DNA of 64,000 bases from positions 108,730,566 through 108,794,565 of the forward strand of contig NC_081185.1 of the NCBI RefSeq assembly GCF_029867415.1, read 5' to 3'. The DNA comes from Vicia villosa (taxonomy: Eukaryota > Streptophyta > Magnoliopsida > Fabales > Fabaceae). Positions 1 to 10,560 of this stretch are shown here, one piece after another. Position numbers and translations under genes: made by a program. The first letter of the stretch is position 1; each line of letters starts with the position of its first letter. A model generated the notes under the pieces. That model was not told where the DNA came from and searched no databases. It was given only the letters and a program-made list of their open reading frames with translations.

Positions 1-300
1 GAAAATGATTTCTTGCTTTCACCATAACTCGAGAACCGTAACTCTGATTTATGCCCGATCAGAAGTGTTGGAAAGCTTATTCAATGCTCTATATTACAAT
101 GACTAAATATCATTACTTTAATACCTAAAAAAATTAGATAAAAACAATCAAACGCAATGATATTTACAAGAAAATGCGACTAAACATAATATGTACAATT
201 TTACATACAAGTTGGAGTTTATTTACGGTATTACATCAGAATAAGTATATAACTGCCCCAAAACTATACACAAATATAACTACTATTTTGCACTTATCAA
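1..300. repeat. Probable end fragment of a Gypsy-type LTR
   Basis: There is no reading frame of note. The wording of the sequence (a stretch around 30-60 on general gene-poor LTR style, then the run ending CACTTATCA near 300) resembles the untranslated end of Athila/Tat-type LTRs. This is judged by style only, because no second copy is present in the window. The fragment continues beyond the left edge. Confidence 0.3.
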
Positions 301-360
301 TGCTCTAGTAGAAAGGACGGTGATAATTAGAGTATCGTTTCCATTAGCTTTTTTCCCGAC

Positions 361-540
361 CTTGTAGTTAATCAAATGGATGTCAAAACATCTTTCCAAA
401 ATAAAGATCTCTATGAAGAGATTTACATGGAGCGTTTGGAAGTTTATGGGCTTCATGGAAATGAATAAAAGGTGTGCAAGCTTGTCAAATCCTTGTATGG
501 ATCAAAACAGATATCGAAACTATTGTGAAAACAATGCCTT
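361..540 (+). pseudogene. Copia reverse transcriptase fragment (left half of a split element)
   Basis: From about 380 the plus strand reads DVKTSFQNKDLYEEIYMERL, followed by the diagnostic Copia motif KVCKLVKSLYGSKQ near 471-512. One stop interrupts it (GNE*KVC). This is the RT segment just before the YVDD catalytic box. The matching downstream part, beginning LYVDG, appears at 4357 on the same strand. The two halves were probably one element later split by the reverse-strand Copia fragment at 559-3960. The frame is lost after about 515. Confidence 0.7.
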
Positions 541-558
541 AATCAACAAAGTATAAAC

Positions 559-1040
559 TGTTTCTTTGTGATCAAGAAACACACAAGGGTAGGAAAAAAT
601 GATAAAAAAGAAGAACAAAAAGGATTGGTTATAAGTGTTATTCTTTACTTTCTCTATCAATCAAGATTATAAGTGTTACAAGAATAATAAATAACCCTTT
701 GACCCTAAATTAGGATTTGTAGTACGCAATGATGAGACTAGTAGGATATTTATAATAAATCTAACATACTAAAATAATGGGCTTTTTCACAAATACCCAT
801 TATAAGCTAACTTAGGGTACAAGCTAACTTAAACAATTGGACATAACAAACATGCCCAATTAGTCATGCTAACAAACCTAGAATTTTTGACAACTGCATT
901 CTTGACCACACACCGACTACAACATACACTACTTCGACACCAGCATGTGAGCGACCTTCGACTGCATGCAAATCTCTGTTGATCTTGTCGAACCACGAAA
1001 CTATCCTTCGATCCAATTGAGTTTGATCCAATATCTCACA
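559..1040 (-). repeat. 3' LTR of the reverse-strand Copia element
   Basis: On the minus strand a purine-rich tract (GGTGGAGATT, 1050-1041) is followed by TGTGAGATATTGG, the usual polypurine tract and LTR start of Tork/SIRE-type Copia elements. The LTR would run leftwards to the TG at 559 (AAAGAAACA on the minus strand), about 482 bp. Minus-strand transcript-end features such as the TTGTAACACTTATAATCTTG stretch near 660-690 fit an LTR. No partner 5' LTR is found to the right, so the left boundary is inferred. Confidence 0.6.
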
Positions 1041-3960
1041 AATCTCCACCTTGGAACAAACTCTAATATCAAAGAAAAAACTAGCTTTTGTCATGAAGCT
1101 TTATCAACTACATACGGTGGAAAAACTTGCAACTCGGCAATATCTTGGAAATTATATCAGCAATATTATAATCTGTCGAAACCTTCATCACTTTGACTTC
1201 TCTATGCTCGATTACTCCTCTAACGAAATGCAACCTCATATCGATGTGTTTGGTTCGCTCATGATATGCCGAGTTCTTCGACAAGTGTGTAGCACTTTGA
1301 CTATCACATTTAACATTGATACCTCGACCTTGAAGTTTCACCTCTTTAGGAAAACCTTCAAGCCACAATGCTTCTTTCACAACTTCAGTGAGGGAAATTT
1401 ATTTTGCTTCAGTGGTTAATAAAGCAAAAACCTTCTGAAGTGTTGCTTTCCAACTAATTGTTATGCCAAACATAGTGAAAACATATCCATAAATAGATTT
1501 TCTAGAATTCATACAACCTGCATAATCAGAGTCGACATATCCTTTGATTACTACTTTACTATCTTCACCCAAAGCTCCTCATAAATAAGAACTCTATTTA
1601 GAGACCCATTTATGTACCTTAGAATCCACTAATGCTTTCTAGTGAGCCTTTCCAGGATTCACCTTGTACCTACTTACAAGAATTACTGCATATGCCACGT
1701 CGGGTCTAGTACAGATCATATCACACATCAAAGAGCCTACTACATTAGCATATGGAATGCTATTCGTATAAGCTCTTTCAACATCAGTATTGAGACATTG
1801 ATCAATACTCAGCTTGAATAGAGGGTTTGTCGGAGTCACAACAGGCTCCGAATTTGACATACCAAACTTTTTCGAGAATCTTTCGTAAGTATGCCTCTTG
1901 AGATAAGCATAATTTTGACTGCTTTCTATCTTTTCGAATGTCAATTCCAAGAATCCTAGATGCAGCTCCCATATCCTTCTTATCAAACTCCTTATTCAGT
2001 TGAGCCTTCACCCTCATCACATCTTCGATATTGTTGCTTTCTATGAGAATATCATCCACATAAAGGTACAAAATAACAAATGAATTACCAGGTTGAAATC
2101 GGAAGCAAACACAGTGGTTGAACTGGCTTCTAACAAAACTTATGTGTACCATGAACTTATCGAATCTCCTATTCCACTGTCGAGGAGATTGTTTCGGTCC
2201 ATATAAAGATCTTTTTAGATCTCACACATAATCTTCATTTCCCTTTTCGACATACCCTTCAGGTTGCCTCATTAGGATTGTTTTGTCTAGATCACCATAC
2301 AAGAACACAATCTTCACATCCATCTATTCAAGATCGAACTGTGCCACCATGGAAAGCAACATTTGAATGTATCTATGCTTCATAACAAGAGAAAAAACAT
2401 CATTAAAGTCGACACCTTCTTTCTGAGTGAAACCCCTTGCGACCAACCCTGTCTTGTATCTTTTCGATGCCACTCCTTCGATTCCTTCCTTAACTTTGAA
2501 AATCCATTTACAACTGACTAAATTTTCTCCGGCAGGTTTCTTGATCAGTTCCCAAGTGAGATTATCATGAAGAGATTTCATCTTATCATTTATGGCCTTC
2601 AGCTATTCAGTCTTATTTCGACTCCTCGTAACTTCCTTATAGTCTCTACGCAGCCAAATACTCTCAGTTTGTCGAGATCTGGTGGATGTCCCGACCAAAC
2701 TTATTTAGGTGTCTTCATATCTAACGTAGTCGAATGACATATGTTTATTAGATATGTTGTGTCGAAAGAGCCTCAGCCCAAAACACCTTCTTTAACCTAG
2801 CACTAGTCAATATGCATCTAACTCTCTCCAAAATAATTCGATTAAAGCTTTAAGCCAAACCATTTTGCTATGGAGTGCCTTGCAGTACCAGAGGGAGCAC
2901 AAAAGATTTCAAATGCCTCATTGCAAAATTCAAGGCCATTATTGGTTCTCAACCTCTTGACCTTTCTGCCAGTCTGATTTTCGACCAGAGTCTTCCAACT
3001 TTTGAAATTCTCAAAAGTTTCATCCTTAGTCTTCTGGATGAATACCCATAATTTTTTGGAATAATCATCTACTATGGATAGAAAATACCTTGCTTCTGAA
3101 TGTGATGGACAACTTGCAGGCCCCAAAAGATCAGCATGGATGTAATCAAGGGATCCATGTGTTCTTTGTTTTCCTTTGTTGAACTTAACTCTGCAAGATT
3201 TTCCAAGTACTCATGGTTCAAAAAACTTCATCTTTTCAACTTTGTCTCCACCAAGCAGATTTTGTTTTCCTAATTCGACCAGACCCATTTCACTGACATG
3301 GCCCAATTTCATATGCCAAATCTCTGTCTTTGACAACAATTTTGTGGATGAAACATTTGTCGAACCACTTACAACTTCAGCCTCAAGGGTATACAAGCCT
3401 TGTTTCTTCACGCCTCCCAAGACTTCCTTCGACCCCTTCATAACTTTTATGAAACTTTTCTCTTCTTGAAAAACATATCCTTTTTTATCGAATTCACCAC
3501 GAGAAATCAAATTTCTCTTTCAATCAGGTACATACCTGACTTTAGTCAATAAATTTATTGACTCATCATGGAGCTTGAATCCTACATATCCAACACCTGC
3601 AATCTTGCAAGCTTTGTTGTTTCCCAGCAATACAGACCCACCATCTTGATCACATAATTCCTCGAACAAGTCTTTGTTTGGAGTCATGTGCCAAGTGAAA
3701 CATAAATTCATAATCCACTCCTTACTAGTGCCACTGCTCGAAACCACAAGAGCATCAAATGAGTCGAAATCATATTGAACAATGGTTGCGTTGCCATTAT
3801 CCTTACCTCCATGATCTTTTAGTCGTTCAGGGCACACCTTTCTTGTGTGACCCTCCTTCTTACAATGATAGCATCGAATACCAGATGCTTCGCCACTGTA
3901 AGACTTATGTTGACTTTTACCTTTCTTCTTGTCGAACTTACCATCCTTTCATAAGAATTT
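1041..3960 (-). pseudogene. Decayed Copia gag-pol polyprotein (zinc knuckle to RNase H)
   Basis: Reading right to left, the domains come in canonical Copia order. A CCHC knuckle (CYHCKKEGHTRKVC) lies around 3880-3830. The protease region is at 3837-3520, with WHMTPNKDLFEEL. The GAG-pre-integrase motif WHMKLGHVSEMGLVELGKQ is in 3510-3211. Integrase core pieces (YFLSIVDDYSKKLWVF, LRTNNGLEF) lie in 3126-2842. RT starts with WELIKKPAGENLVSCKWIFK (2581-2324) and the catalytic LYLYVDDILI lies in 2152-1802. RNase H (CDSQSATHLSKN, HIDMRLHFVR) lies in 1380-1108. Frames change several times with internal stops, so no functional polyprotein is made. The gag N-terminus and 5' LTR are missing, so the copy is truncated at about 3960. 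Confidence 0.85.
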
Positions 3961-4330
3961 TTGCTTAACGACCAAACATTCACCAACCGGCTAAAGATTG
4001 TGAAGAATGCATCTTATATCTAGTTGAATTTTGATGAAGACAAAGATTATCGTAGAAGAAAAGGATCAAAAATTTCATGAACACCAAAGATGAAATTGAT
4101 CAAGAAGGTCAAACATAGAAATTCAAGTGAATATTTGATACAAGTGAACATAACTAACGTGCTCATTGCAATTCATATTATACTACTTTAAATTGCTCAG
4201 AACTTCACCTCTCACTTAATCTAATTACATTATTACATCATCATGCATGATCATACATGAATCCTTGCTAATAAATTACATTTTAAGGGCTGAAATCAAT
4301 GTGGCATTTGACTTCCAAAATATGGTATTC
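3961..4330. other. Unassigned stretch between two Copia remnants
   Basis: No open frame, terminal repeat or recognisable motif was found. It is not similar to the LTR at 559-1040, so it is not the missing 5' LTR. It may be a filler from another element or the deletion scar of the inserted Copia copy. Confidence 0.4.
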
Positions 4331-5000
4331 GAATACCAAGTATAAAAGTTACAAAGATGTGTGAGAACATTGTGATATTTGTTTATCTATATGTTGATGG
4401 CATAATGATCATTAGCCAAAAGATGAATGTAGTTTTAGAAACAAAAAGGTTTCTAACTTCCACATTTAAAATGAAAGATCTTGAACTAATTGACACTATT
4501 TTGGAAATTAAAATAAAGCGAAATAGTGGGAGCTATGAAGTTTATCAAACAGCCTATGTTGAGAAAATGCTTGGTAAGTTCAAACACTTACGTTAAAAGG
4601 AAGTGAACACTCATTTGATCCTAGTGTCAAACTCCAAAAGAATGATGGAAGAGTTTTTACTGAAGTGGAATATGCAAGTGCAATTGGTTGCCTAATGTAT
4701 TTGATGCAATGTATTAGACCTGACATAACATTTGAATTTAGTAAAATACATTTACTAGCAATCTAAATGGTGAGGATTGGAAAATTATCACACAAATTTT
4801 TGGCTATCTTTTGAAAACCAAAAATCTTGGCATCCATTATGGTAGGTTATTTGACATATTAGAAGGATATACCGATGCGAGTTGAAACCGAGTGTTGAAT
4901 ATCATAAATCTACATCTGGGTGTATATTTACACTAGCTGGGGTGCAATTTCTTGTAAGACAAAGAAAAAATGTGTATCACTCTTTCAAATATAGAAACAT
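4331..5000 (+). pseudogene. Copia RT/RNase H fragment (right half of a split element)
   Basis: The frame at 4357-4596 carries the RT catalytic box as LYVDGIMIIS (canonical YVDD, with the second Asp changed to Gly), followed by MKDLELIDTILEIKI, the usual MKDLG...LGIKI stretch. Further on, in shifted frames, come SAIGCLMYLMQCIRPDI (about 4675-4730) and the RNase H entry STSGCIFTLAG (about 4910-4945). It continues the fragment at 361-540 on the same strand. Many frameshifts and stops are present, and it ends abruptly where LINE sequence begins. Confidence 0.75.
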
Positions 5001-6031
5001 AGTTTGTGGCTCTTGTTTCCCCTTGTTGGTTGGGTTAAACTCTGTCGAAGGAGCTTCTTCCTCTTGTGTATGAAGCTTGCTCAATCTCTTCATTCAAAGT
5101 GGAAAATACGGGTTGTTAGTTGGATTATTGTTGGAAGTGATATTTGGGGGTTTATGATAATTTTCTTGTTGGTGAGGTTAGGGAAGAATTGTCGGTTTTG
5201 TGTTCGATCTTGAGGGTTGTTAAGCCTAATTGTGATGAGAGTGATAAAGTGGTGTGGTGGATGAATATCGACTGCTTTTCGATGAAAAAAGCTATAGAAG
5301 TTTGTATGATTTGAATTCCCTATAATTTGGTTATGAATGAAGAGAGTGTCTTTAAGTTGAGTCGGGTTTGGAAAGCTATTGTTCCAAGCAAAGTGAAGTT
5401 GTTCAGTTGGAAGCTTTTATTGAATGCCTTATCTACTAGAAGCACGCTTTATAAAAGAGGCATGGAGCATGTTTAGAGTGATAAGTTGTGTCTTTTATGT
5501 GCTAGCGCAGAGGAGTCAGAGGGGAATTTGTTCTTTGAGTGTTATCGTATCGGGCTACTATGGAGGAAGGTGTTGAGTTGGTTGGGTGAGGCTATTGTTG
5601 ACTGGCCGATAGAGCGGATTGGGTCGGGGGCTGATTCAGTTGTTTTTCGTTTTAGGTGGCTCAAAGTGAGGTTCATTTTTGTTTTCTTAATCCTTTCCTT
5701 TTTGCCTTCTTTGGTTATTAGTTTGTTGGCGTGTGTGGTTGTGTAGGAACAAAGTGGTGTGTAAGGATTATATTTGGAACAATGGTGATGTTTTGTTTTT
5801 TATTAAATAGTTAGGTTGGGATTGATTCTTAATTTTGTCGAAAGGAAATTATGATTTAATTAGGGAAGTGTGGGCTTCCAATTCTATAAACGCTCCTTGT
5901 GGTGGTCATTTCAGAAACTATCAAGTAGAGTTCATTGAAGGTTTTGTTGAAAACTTGGTCTTCATAATGCTCTTAATGCAGAGATTGTTGGTGACATCGA
6001 CGCCATTGAGCTGACTGACTCCAACCATGGA
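5001..6031 (+). pseudogene. LINE (L1-like) ORF2 C-terminal region: zf-RVT and RNase H remnants
   Basis: A degraded plant non-LTR retrotransposon. FKLSRVWKAIVPSKVKLFSW (about 5350-5410) and LCLLCASAEESEGNLFFECY (about 5485-5545) form the zinc-binding zf-RVT module that follows RT. From about 5895 APCGGHFRNYQVEFIEGF and AEIVGDIDAIEL match the RNase H-like domain found at the C-terminus of many plant LINEs. There are several stops and shifts. The RNase H reading is cut at 6031 by a CACTA-type terminus and resumes near 7440. Confidence 0.75.
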
Positions 6032-7430
6032 CACTACTACGGAAAGGGTTTTTATCTCGATTAAAAATTATTTTTATATTGGTTTGGTAGTGAGATAACG
6101 AAGAGTGTTATGAAAAGTGCGCCACTAGTTGAGGTGAAAAACTAAAAAACATGTTAATTTTCACTTAAATTGGATTAGTTAACTGAGGTGAAATATCCCA
6201 CTTTTCCTTTCGGTTGGAAATAATACCTAAGGTGATAGGTGTTAAGGAACGGATTTTTTTTACCTCGGTTGGGGTTCCAACTGAGGGAAAATTCATTGTT
6301 ATTTACAATATAAATTTTCTTAATATATATGATTTTCATTTTAATTTTTTTTTGTTTTAATAACCAAAACATCAAATTTTTTGACAAATTTTTAATCTTT
6401 CTCATCATCATCAATAATAACAACAATAACAACCACAAAAATAAAATCAATAGAATCGTTAAACATTAAATCTTAACAACAAAATAATAGAATCAATATA
6501 ATCATTGAACATTAAATATCAACAACATTAATATTAAACATTTTACTTGACACAATAACAACAACTAACATTACTAAGTTAATTACATCCATGTTTTCCT
6601 AACTACCATTAAACATTTTAAAAATCATTTATAAGAGAAGAGTTTACATTAAGGAACAAACCTTAAAATTTTTCCTACTCTTGCAATCCATCCCAGAAAA
6701 TGATATTGTACTTCATGCAACTGATTTTATTATCACAGTTTTCATTATGTTAAGTTTGTATTTCAGCATTTTGCGTCCAAGATGGATCATTGTGATATTC
6801 ATGTTATGATTGGCTGACGAGATTTTCATGAGAATCACTGATTTTCATGTTGATTGATTAGTTTGAAATGTCTTGCCGTTGTTACTTTATAAATTAATGA
6901 CAAAGGTATGTTACTTAATTTTTTTTATCAAATTGGACAAAAGTTTTATACTCGCTCGCTAGCACAACCGATATAATAGGTCATAACTAAAAAATTAATA
7001 TAAAACAAAATGCGTTAAAATGGAGTTGTTGAGATTAAAAAGAAGGGTTGGTCAATACTTTTCTCCTCGGTTGTCAGCTCAACCGAGGTAATAAGTTATA
7101 AGCAAAAATAAAATAAATAAAAAAATGCTAAAATGCAGTTGCTGGAATTCAGAAGTGTGTCCCCTGAATATTCTTTTCCTCAGTTGTCAAATCAACCAAG
7201 ATAATAATAGATTATGAAAAAGATAAAACAAATAAAAGATGCTAAAATGCTGTTTTTGCTATTCGAATGCGTGTTCACAAAATACTTTTTCCTTTGATTG
7301 TCAACTCAACTGAAGTAATAAGTCATATACAAAAATCAAATATTGTTAAAATGAAAGTTGTTGGGAACTTTATCATAAAATATATTATTTGTCGTTATGC
7401 ATTTACACCTGCCGTTAAATACACATTTTT
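6032..7430. mobile_element. CACTA-like (En/Spm-type) DNA transposon remnant, non-autonomous
   Basis: The left end begins exactly CACTACTACGGAAAGGGTTT at 6032, the hallmark terminus of plant CACTA elements. The interior has no transposase frame. It carries repeated CCTCGGTTG...CAACCGAGG-type inverted motifs (about 6180, 6265) and a 113-bp subterminal array near the right side. It sits inside the RNase H part of a LINE. The expected right terminus ending GTAGTG is not visible, so the right boundary is set where LINE coding resumes and is approximate. The right end may be deleted. Confidence 0.65.
6950..7360. repeat. Four-copy 113-bp subterminal tandem repeat of the CACTA-like element
   Basis: The motif CCTCGGTTGTCAGCTCAACC and its variants begin at 7065, 7178 and 7291, exactly 113 bp apart. 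A more diverged copy begins near 6952. Each unit holds a short dyad (CCTCGGTTG / CAACCGAGG in the best copy), then TAATAAGT and a GCTAAAATGC stretch. Arrays of this kind in CACTA elements are the binding region for the element's own TnpA-like protein; that role here is inferred. Confidence 0.7.
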
Positions 7431-7735
7431 CCTTGGATGTCTTGGCTATGAGGACCCCCCCTATGTGTGGCCTTTAAGAAACCGATGTATTAACTGTCAA
7501 GCTAGACATCATTATTCAAATTAATTTTATGATTATACATAGAGAAGGTAATGCATGTGCTAATCTTCTTGCTAATATTAGGTTTGGTTTGCTAGAATAC
7601 AATTTTGGGATGTCTTGCCTTCTTGTAACAAATAACGGTTGCCGAATTTTAGGTTTACATCTTTTTGATGGAGGATTTGTAGTTTGTTCATCTCATCTTT
7701 TGTAACCATTTTTCTTATTAAATATTTTTTTCATC
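7431..7735 (+). pseudogene. LINE RNase H end and 3' tail, continued after the CACTA insertion
   Basis: The reading resumes with PLRNRCINC (about 7470-7500) and then IIHREGNACANLLANIRFGL (about 7530-7590), the conserved end of the plant LINE RNase H domain. The remaining sequence down to TTTTGTAACCATTTTTCTTATT is the typical LINE 3' untranslated tail. A short stretch of the domain between the two LINE parts is missing. Confidence 0.7.
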
Positions 7736-7747
7736 CAAAAAAATGTA

Positions 7748-8027
7748 CTCCCTCCGTTTTTTATTATAAGTCGTTTTGGAGAAAAAATTTGTGTTTTATT
7801 ATAAGTCGTTTTAGAATTTTAATAAATCATTAATACTATATTTTCTATTATACCCTTAAGCATTTAATATTCTCCTTCTTCAAATTATTTTAATTTGTGT
7901 TTCTCATACACTTAATGAAGAAAGATTTAGTAAAATCTATTATAATTTATCTATTTCTACAATAGTTATTATTTTTTTTAATATGTGTAAAAATGACAAA
8001 ATAACTTATAATAAAAAACGGAGGGAG
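7748..8027. mobile_element. Stowaway-type MITE (Tc1/mariner), 280 bp
   Basis: It begins CTCCCTCCGTTTTTTATTAT and ends with the inverted form ATAATAAAAAACGGAGGGAG. TA dinucleotides flank it at 7746-7747 and 8028-8029. CTCCCTCCGT termini with TA duplication define plant Stowaway elements. There is no coding capacity. The paralogous sequence at about 8705 lacks it, so it inserted after that segment was duplicated. Confidence 0.9.
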
Positions 8028-8140
8028 TATATATTAATATAAATTTTTGAATGAGAATGTGCACGGAAATTAATCTCTACCTTATATTAATGTTGAATTT
8101 AAATATAATTTTTTTAAATGATTTTTGACATTTAATCAAA

Positions 8141-8144
<4 letters not shown>

Positions 8145-8220
<76 letters not shown>
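8145..8220. repeat. (TA)n microsatellite
   Basis: Pure TA run of about 76 bp following AATCTAATAT. The duplicated segment carries its own TA tract at the equivalent place (8844). Confidence 0.95.
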
Positions 8221-8224
<4 letters not shown>

Positions 8225-8358
8225 GATAAAAATTTATAAATAAATCCAACCAAAATATTAGTCTTAGTTATAGAAATAAAGATTTATTTTTGTTTGATTG
8301 ATTTAATTTATTTAGTTTTCAAAATGAAATCTCTTGATTTTGTTAAATTTTCAAATAA
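8221..8358. repeat. Dispersed repeat following a (TA)n tract, copy 1
   Basis: The sequence containing CCAACCAAAATATTAGT, GTTTGATTGATTTAA and TTTTCAAATAATTTA is repeated, diverged, at 16085-16226. In both places it directly follows a long (TA)n run. No coding potential. Origin unknown. Confidence 0.65.
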
Positions 8359-8836
8359 TTTAGTTGTTGAGGTGAAAACTTTATTATAAAATATATTTAT
8401 TTTTGTAGTCACACTTATGGTTGGAAACACATTCCTTCTTGGTTGTCTTGGCTTTCAGGACCCCTCACTTTGGTGCCTTGGCATTTAGGAAACTGGCGGA
8501 TTAACTGGCAAGACATCATTATGAAAATGAATTCCATGGTTTGCTAGGATACAACTTTTGGGATGCCCTGCCTTTTTTCTTTATAAATGTCACAATTGTA
8601 ACAAGTTAGACTTGTTTAATTTTAGGTTTACTTCTTTTTCAAGGCGTTTGGAGTTGTCCCCTCTCATGTTTTGTAACCATTTTTCTCTTTCTTATTATTT
8701 GATTCATAAAAAAATAATTTTATACATATTATAATAAAATTTTGAAGCATTGAATGAGAATGTGCACCAATATTAAACTCTAATTTTTGTTTAGAACTTA
8801 CGCTTTATATGAAAAATAACGTCGAATTAAAATATA

Positions 8837-8843
<7 letters not shown>
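8345..8843. repeat. Duplicated CACTA/LINE junction segment, copy 2
   Basis: This stretch is a diverged copy of about 7360-8144 without the Stowaway insertion. Shared landmarks in order are GTCTTGGCT, GGACCCC, TTAACTGGCAAG/TTAACTGTCAAG, TTTGCTAG, TTTTGGGATG, AATTTTAGGTTTAC, TTTTGTAACCATTTTTCT and GAATGAGAATGTGCAC. It includes the CACTA right side, so the copying happened after the CACTA insertion. It holds a LINE tail but no usable frame. Confidence 0.7.

Positions 8844-8920
<77 letters not shown>
8844..8920. repeat. (TA)n microsatellite
   Basis: Pure TA run of about 77 bp ending directly at a fragment of the 38-46 kb palindromic repeat family. Confidence 0.95.
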
Positions 8921-8923
<3 letters not shown>

Positions 8924-8989
8924 TTTTGTCAAAAGACCAGATTAAAATATCAAAGTTAAGTCCTTTAACAAAGAATTCTTATTAGGCAA
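8921..8989 (-). repeat. 69-bp fragment of the palindrome-array spacer
   Basis: TTCTTTTGTCAAAAGACCAG through TTATTAGGCAA is, by eye, identical to the reverse complement of about 43785-43853, the spacer stretch beside the (TA)n tract in the palindromic array. Here it also adjoins a (TA)n tract. The identity ends exactly where the pararetrovirus-like frame begins. Confidence 0.8.
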
Positions 8990-8992
8990 TCT

Positions 8993-10560
8993 AGTGAAGG
9001 AGATCTAGAGATAAATTTTAACTCTAAAAGAATTATTAGAATACCTAGATCTATATCTGAAAGACATTCTGTGAATTCTATAAATGAATTTTACTCTGCT
9101 CCTAGTCAATTAGCTAGACCCTCAACTTCTCAATTAAGAGAAGAAATGAAAGTCGTTGAAAATATAAGACTTGGCGAAAACAAAATTCCCTATGGTATAT
9201 ATCAAAAACCAAATCCTCCTAAAGTAGAATCACCTACTCCCTCAGATATGGACTTCCCGTTATAATGTTAGATTATTCTCTAGATAGTAATGACGAGTTT
9301 CAGCATGCCAGATACAACCAATTTAGAGAATGGTTTTTTAAAACTTTTTCGGCTCCTGTGTTAACAAGTTTTAAAGATGAGTACTATACTCAAATGTCTA
9401 TGAACCAAGATTTCATTCCCTTTGTCAAATGGTTCATTAGTTACCTTATAAGTAAACAAAAGAAAGAAATAGTTCTCATGAAACAAGACGAATTGTTAGT
9501 CCTACAAAAGCCTTGGGAAAGTATCCAAGGAGAAAAAATGGAATCTCCTTTTCCCCCAGAACAAACAATAAGTTTGGGTTCTCATACTGAAGCTACACCT
9601 TATCTTACCCTTCAATTACAAAGGGTTGAACAAAACCAGATTACTCTAAAGGAGTTAAATTCTATAATTAGATCCAACAATTATACTAATGCCTACCTTG
9701 TTTGTCTAGGAGAACAATTTATTTCTCTAGAAAAAGAACTTTTATCCATTAAGGACCTTTTAAACAAACAAATAGCACGTCAAAAAATTATTATTGACCT
9801 TATTAATAAGCCTAATCCTCAGGAACAAGCTTCTACATCTAATATATTAGATGTTCCTATAATTCAACCTCCTATTCCTATAGAAGGATTTAAAATGGAA
9901 ACCAATAGTGAGGATTTTGTTCGTATTCTAGAGAAAAAGCTTAAAGATTTACATTTAACTGTTATGGCTATTCAAGATTCTTCCATTGAAGAAGACATTA
10001 ATGATTTAGCAAATATGTTTGCTGATTTAGACATTAGTAATCAAAATACTAGTGAGATAAACCCTGTTTATAGCTCTAAACCCTTAGAAAAATACTATTA
10101 TAAGCGTCCCTCTCCTCAAGATTTACTTTTTGAGGAACCTGAACCCTTCCAAAATTCATATTCTGGAAAAGCCATTTACGAATGGAATATTGATGGATTA
10201 AATGACAAGCAAATCCTAGATACAATACATAGAATAATTATTTATTCAACTGTTTGTAAACAGCACGGAAATTCTAACAGCGATAATGCCTCATTCATAT
10301 CAACTGGATTTGTTGGTCAATTAAGAGGATGGTGGGATCATTATCTCACTGAAAGTCAGAAAAAAGATATTCTTCACCATAAGAAATTAGTTAAGTCCGA
10401 AGCTCCTGGAATAGGATCAAGTGGTATTGCCACCACAGGTGAAGAAGATGCGGTTTATACACTGTGTCTCTCTATCCTTCAACATTTTGTTGGAACCAAT
10501 ATCCCTATTGGAGAAAAACTTCAAACTCTACTTCAGAATCTAAGATGGGATAAATATTAA
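8993..10560 (+). pseudogene. Endogenous pararetrovirus-like gag/coat polyprotein, N-terminal part
   Basis: The frame is open from about 8993 (before the Met at 9071) to 9265. It continues after a -1 shift (TAATG overlap at 9263-9267) as a 431-residue frame to 10560. Visible blocks are EFYSAPSQL, PTPSDMDFPL, FREWFFKTF, YEWNIDGLNDKQIL (about residue 305 of the second frame) and GQLRGWWDHYL (about 350). The last two resemble the gag/capsid core of plant polyproteins related to caulimovirids or retroelements with a viral-type movement domain. No movement-protein or RT domain is present here. Base use is AT-rich like its surroundings. It is truncated at the left by a (TA)n-linked repeat. Family placement is by recognition only; a Gypsy-like gag is the alternative. 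Confidence 0.6.

Noticed and set aside
5486..5746. Small Cys-containing protein gene
   Set aside because: It is the zf-RVT part of a decayed LINE.
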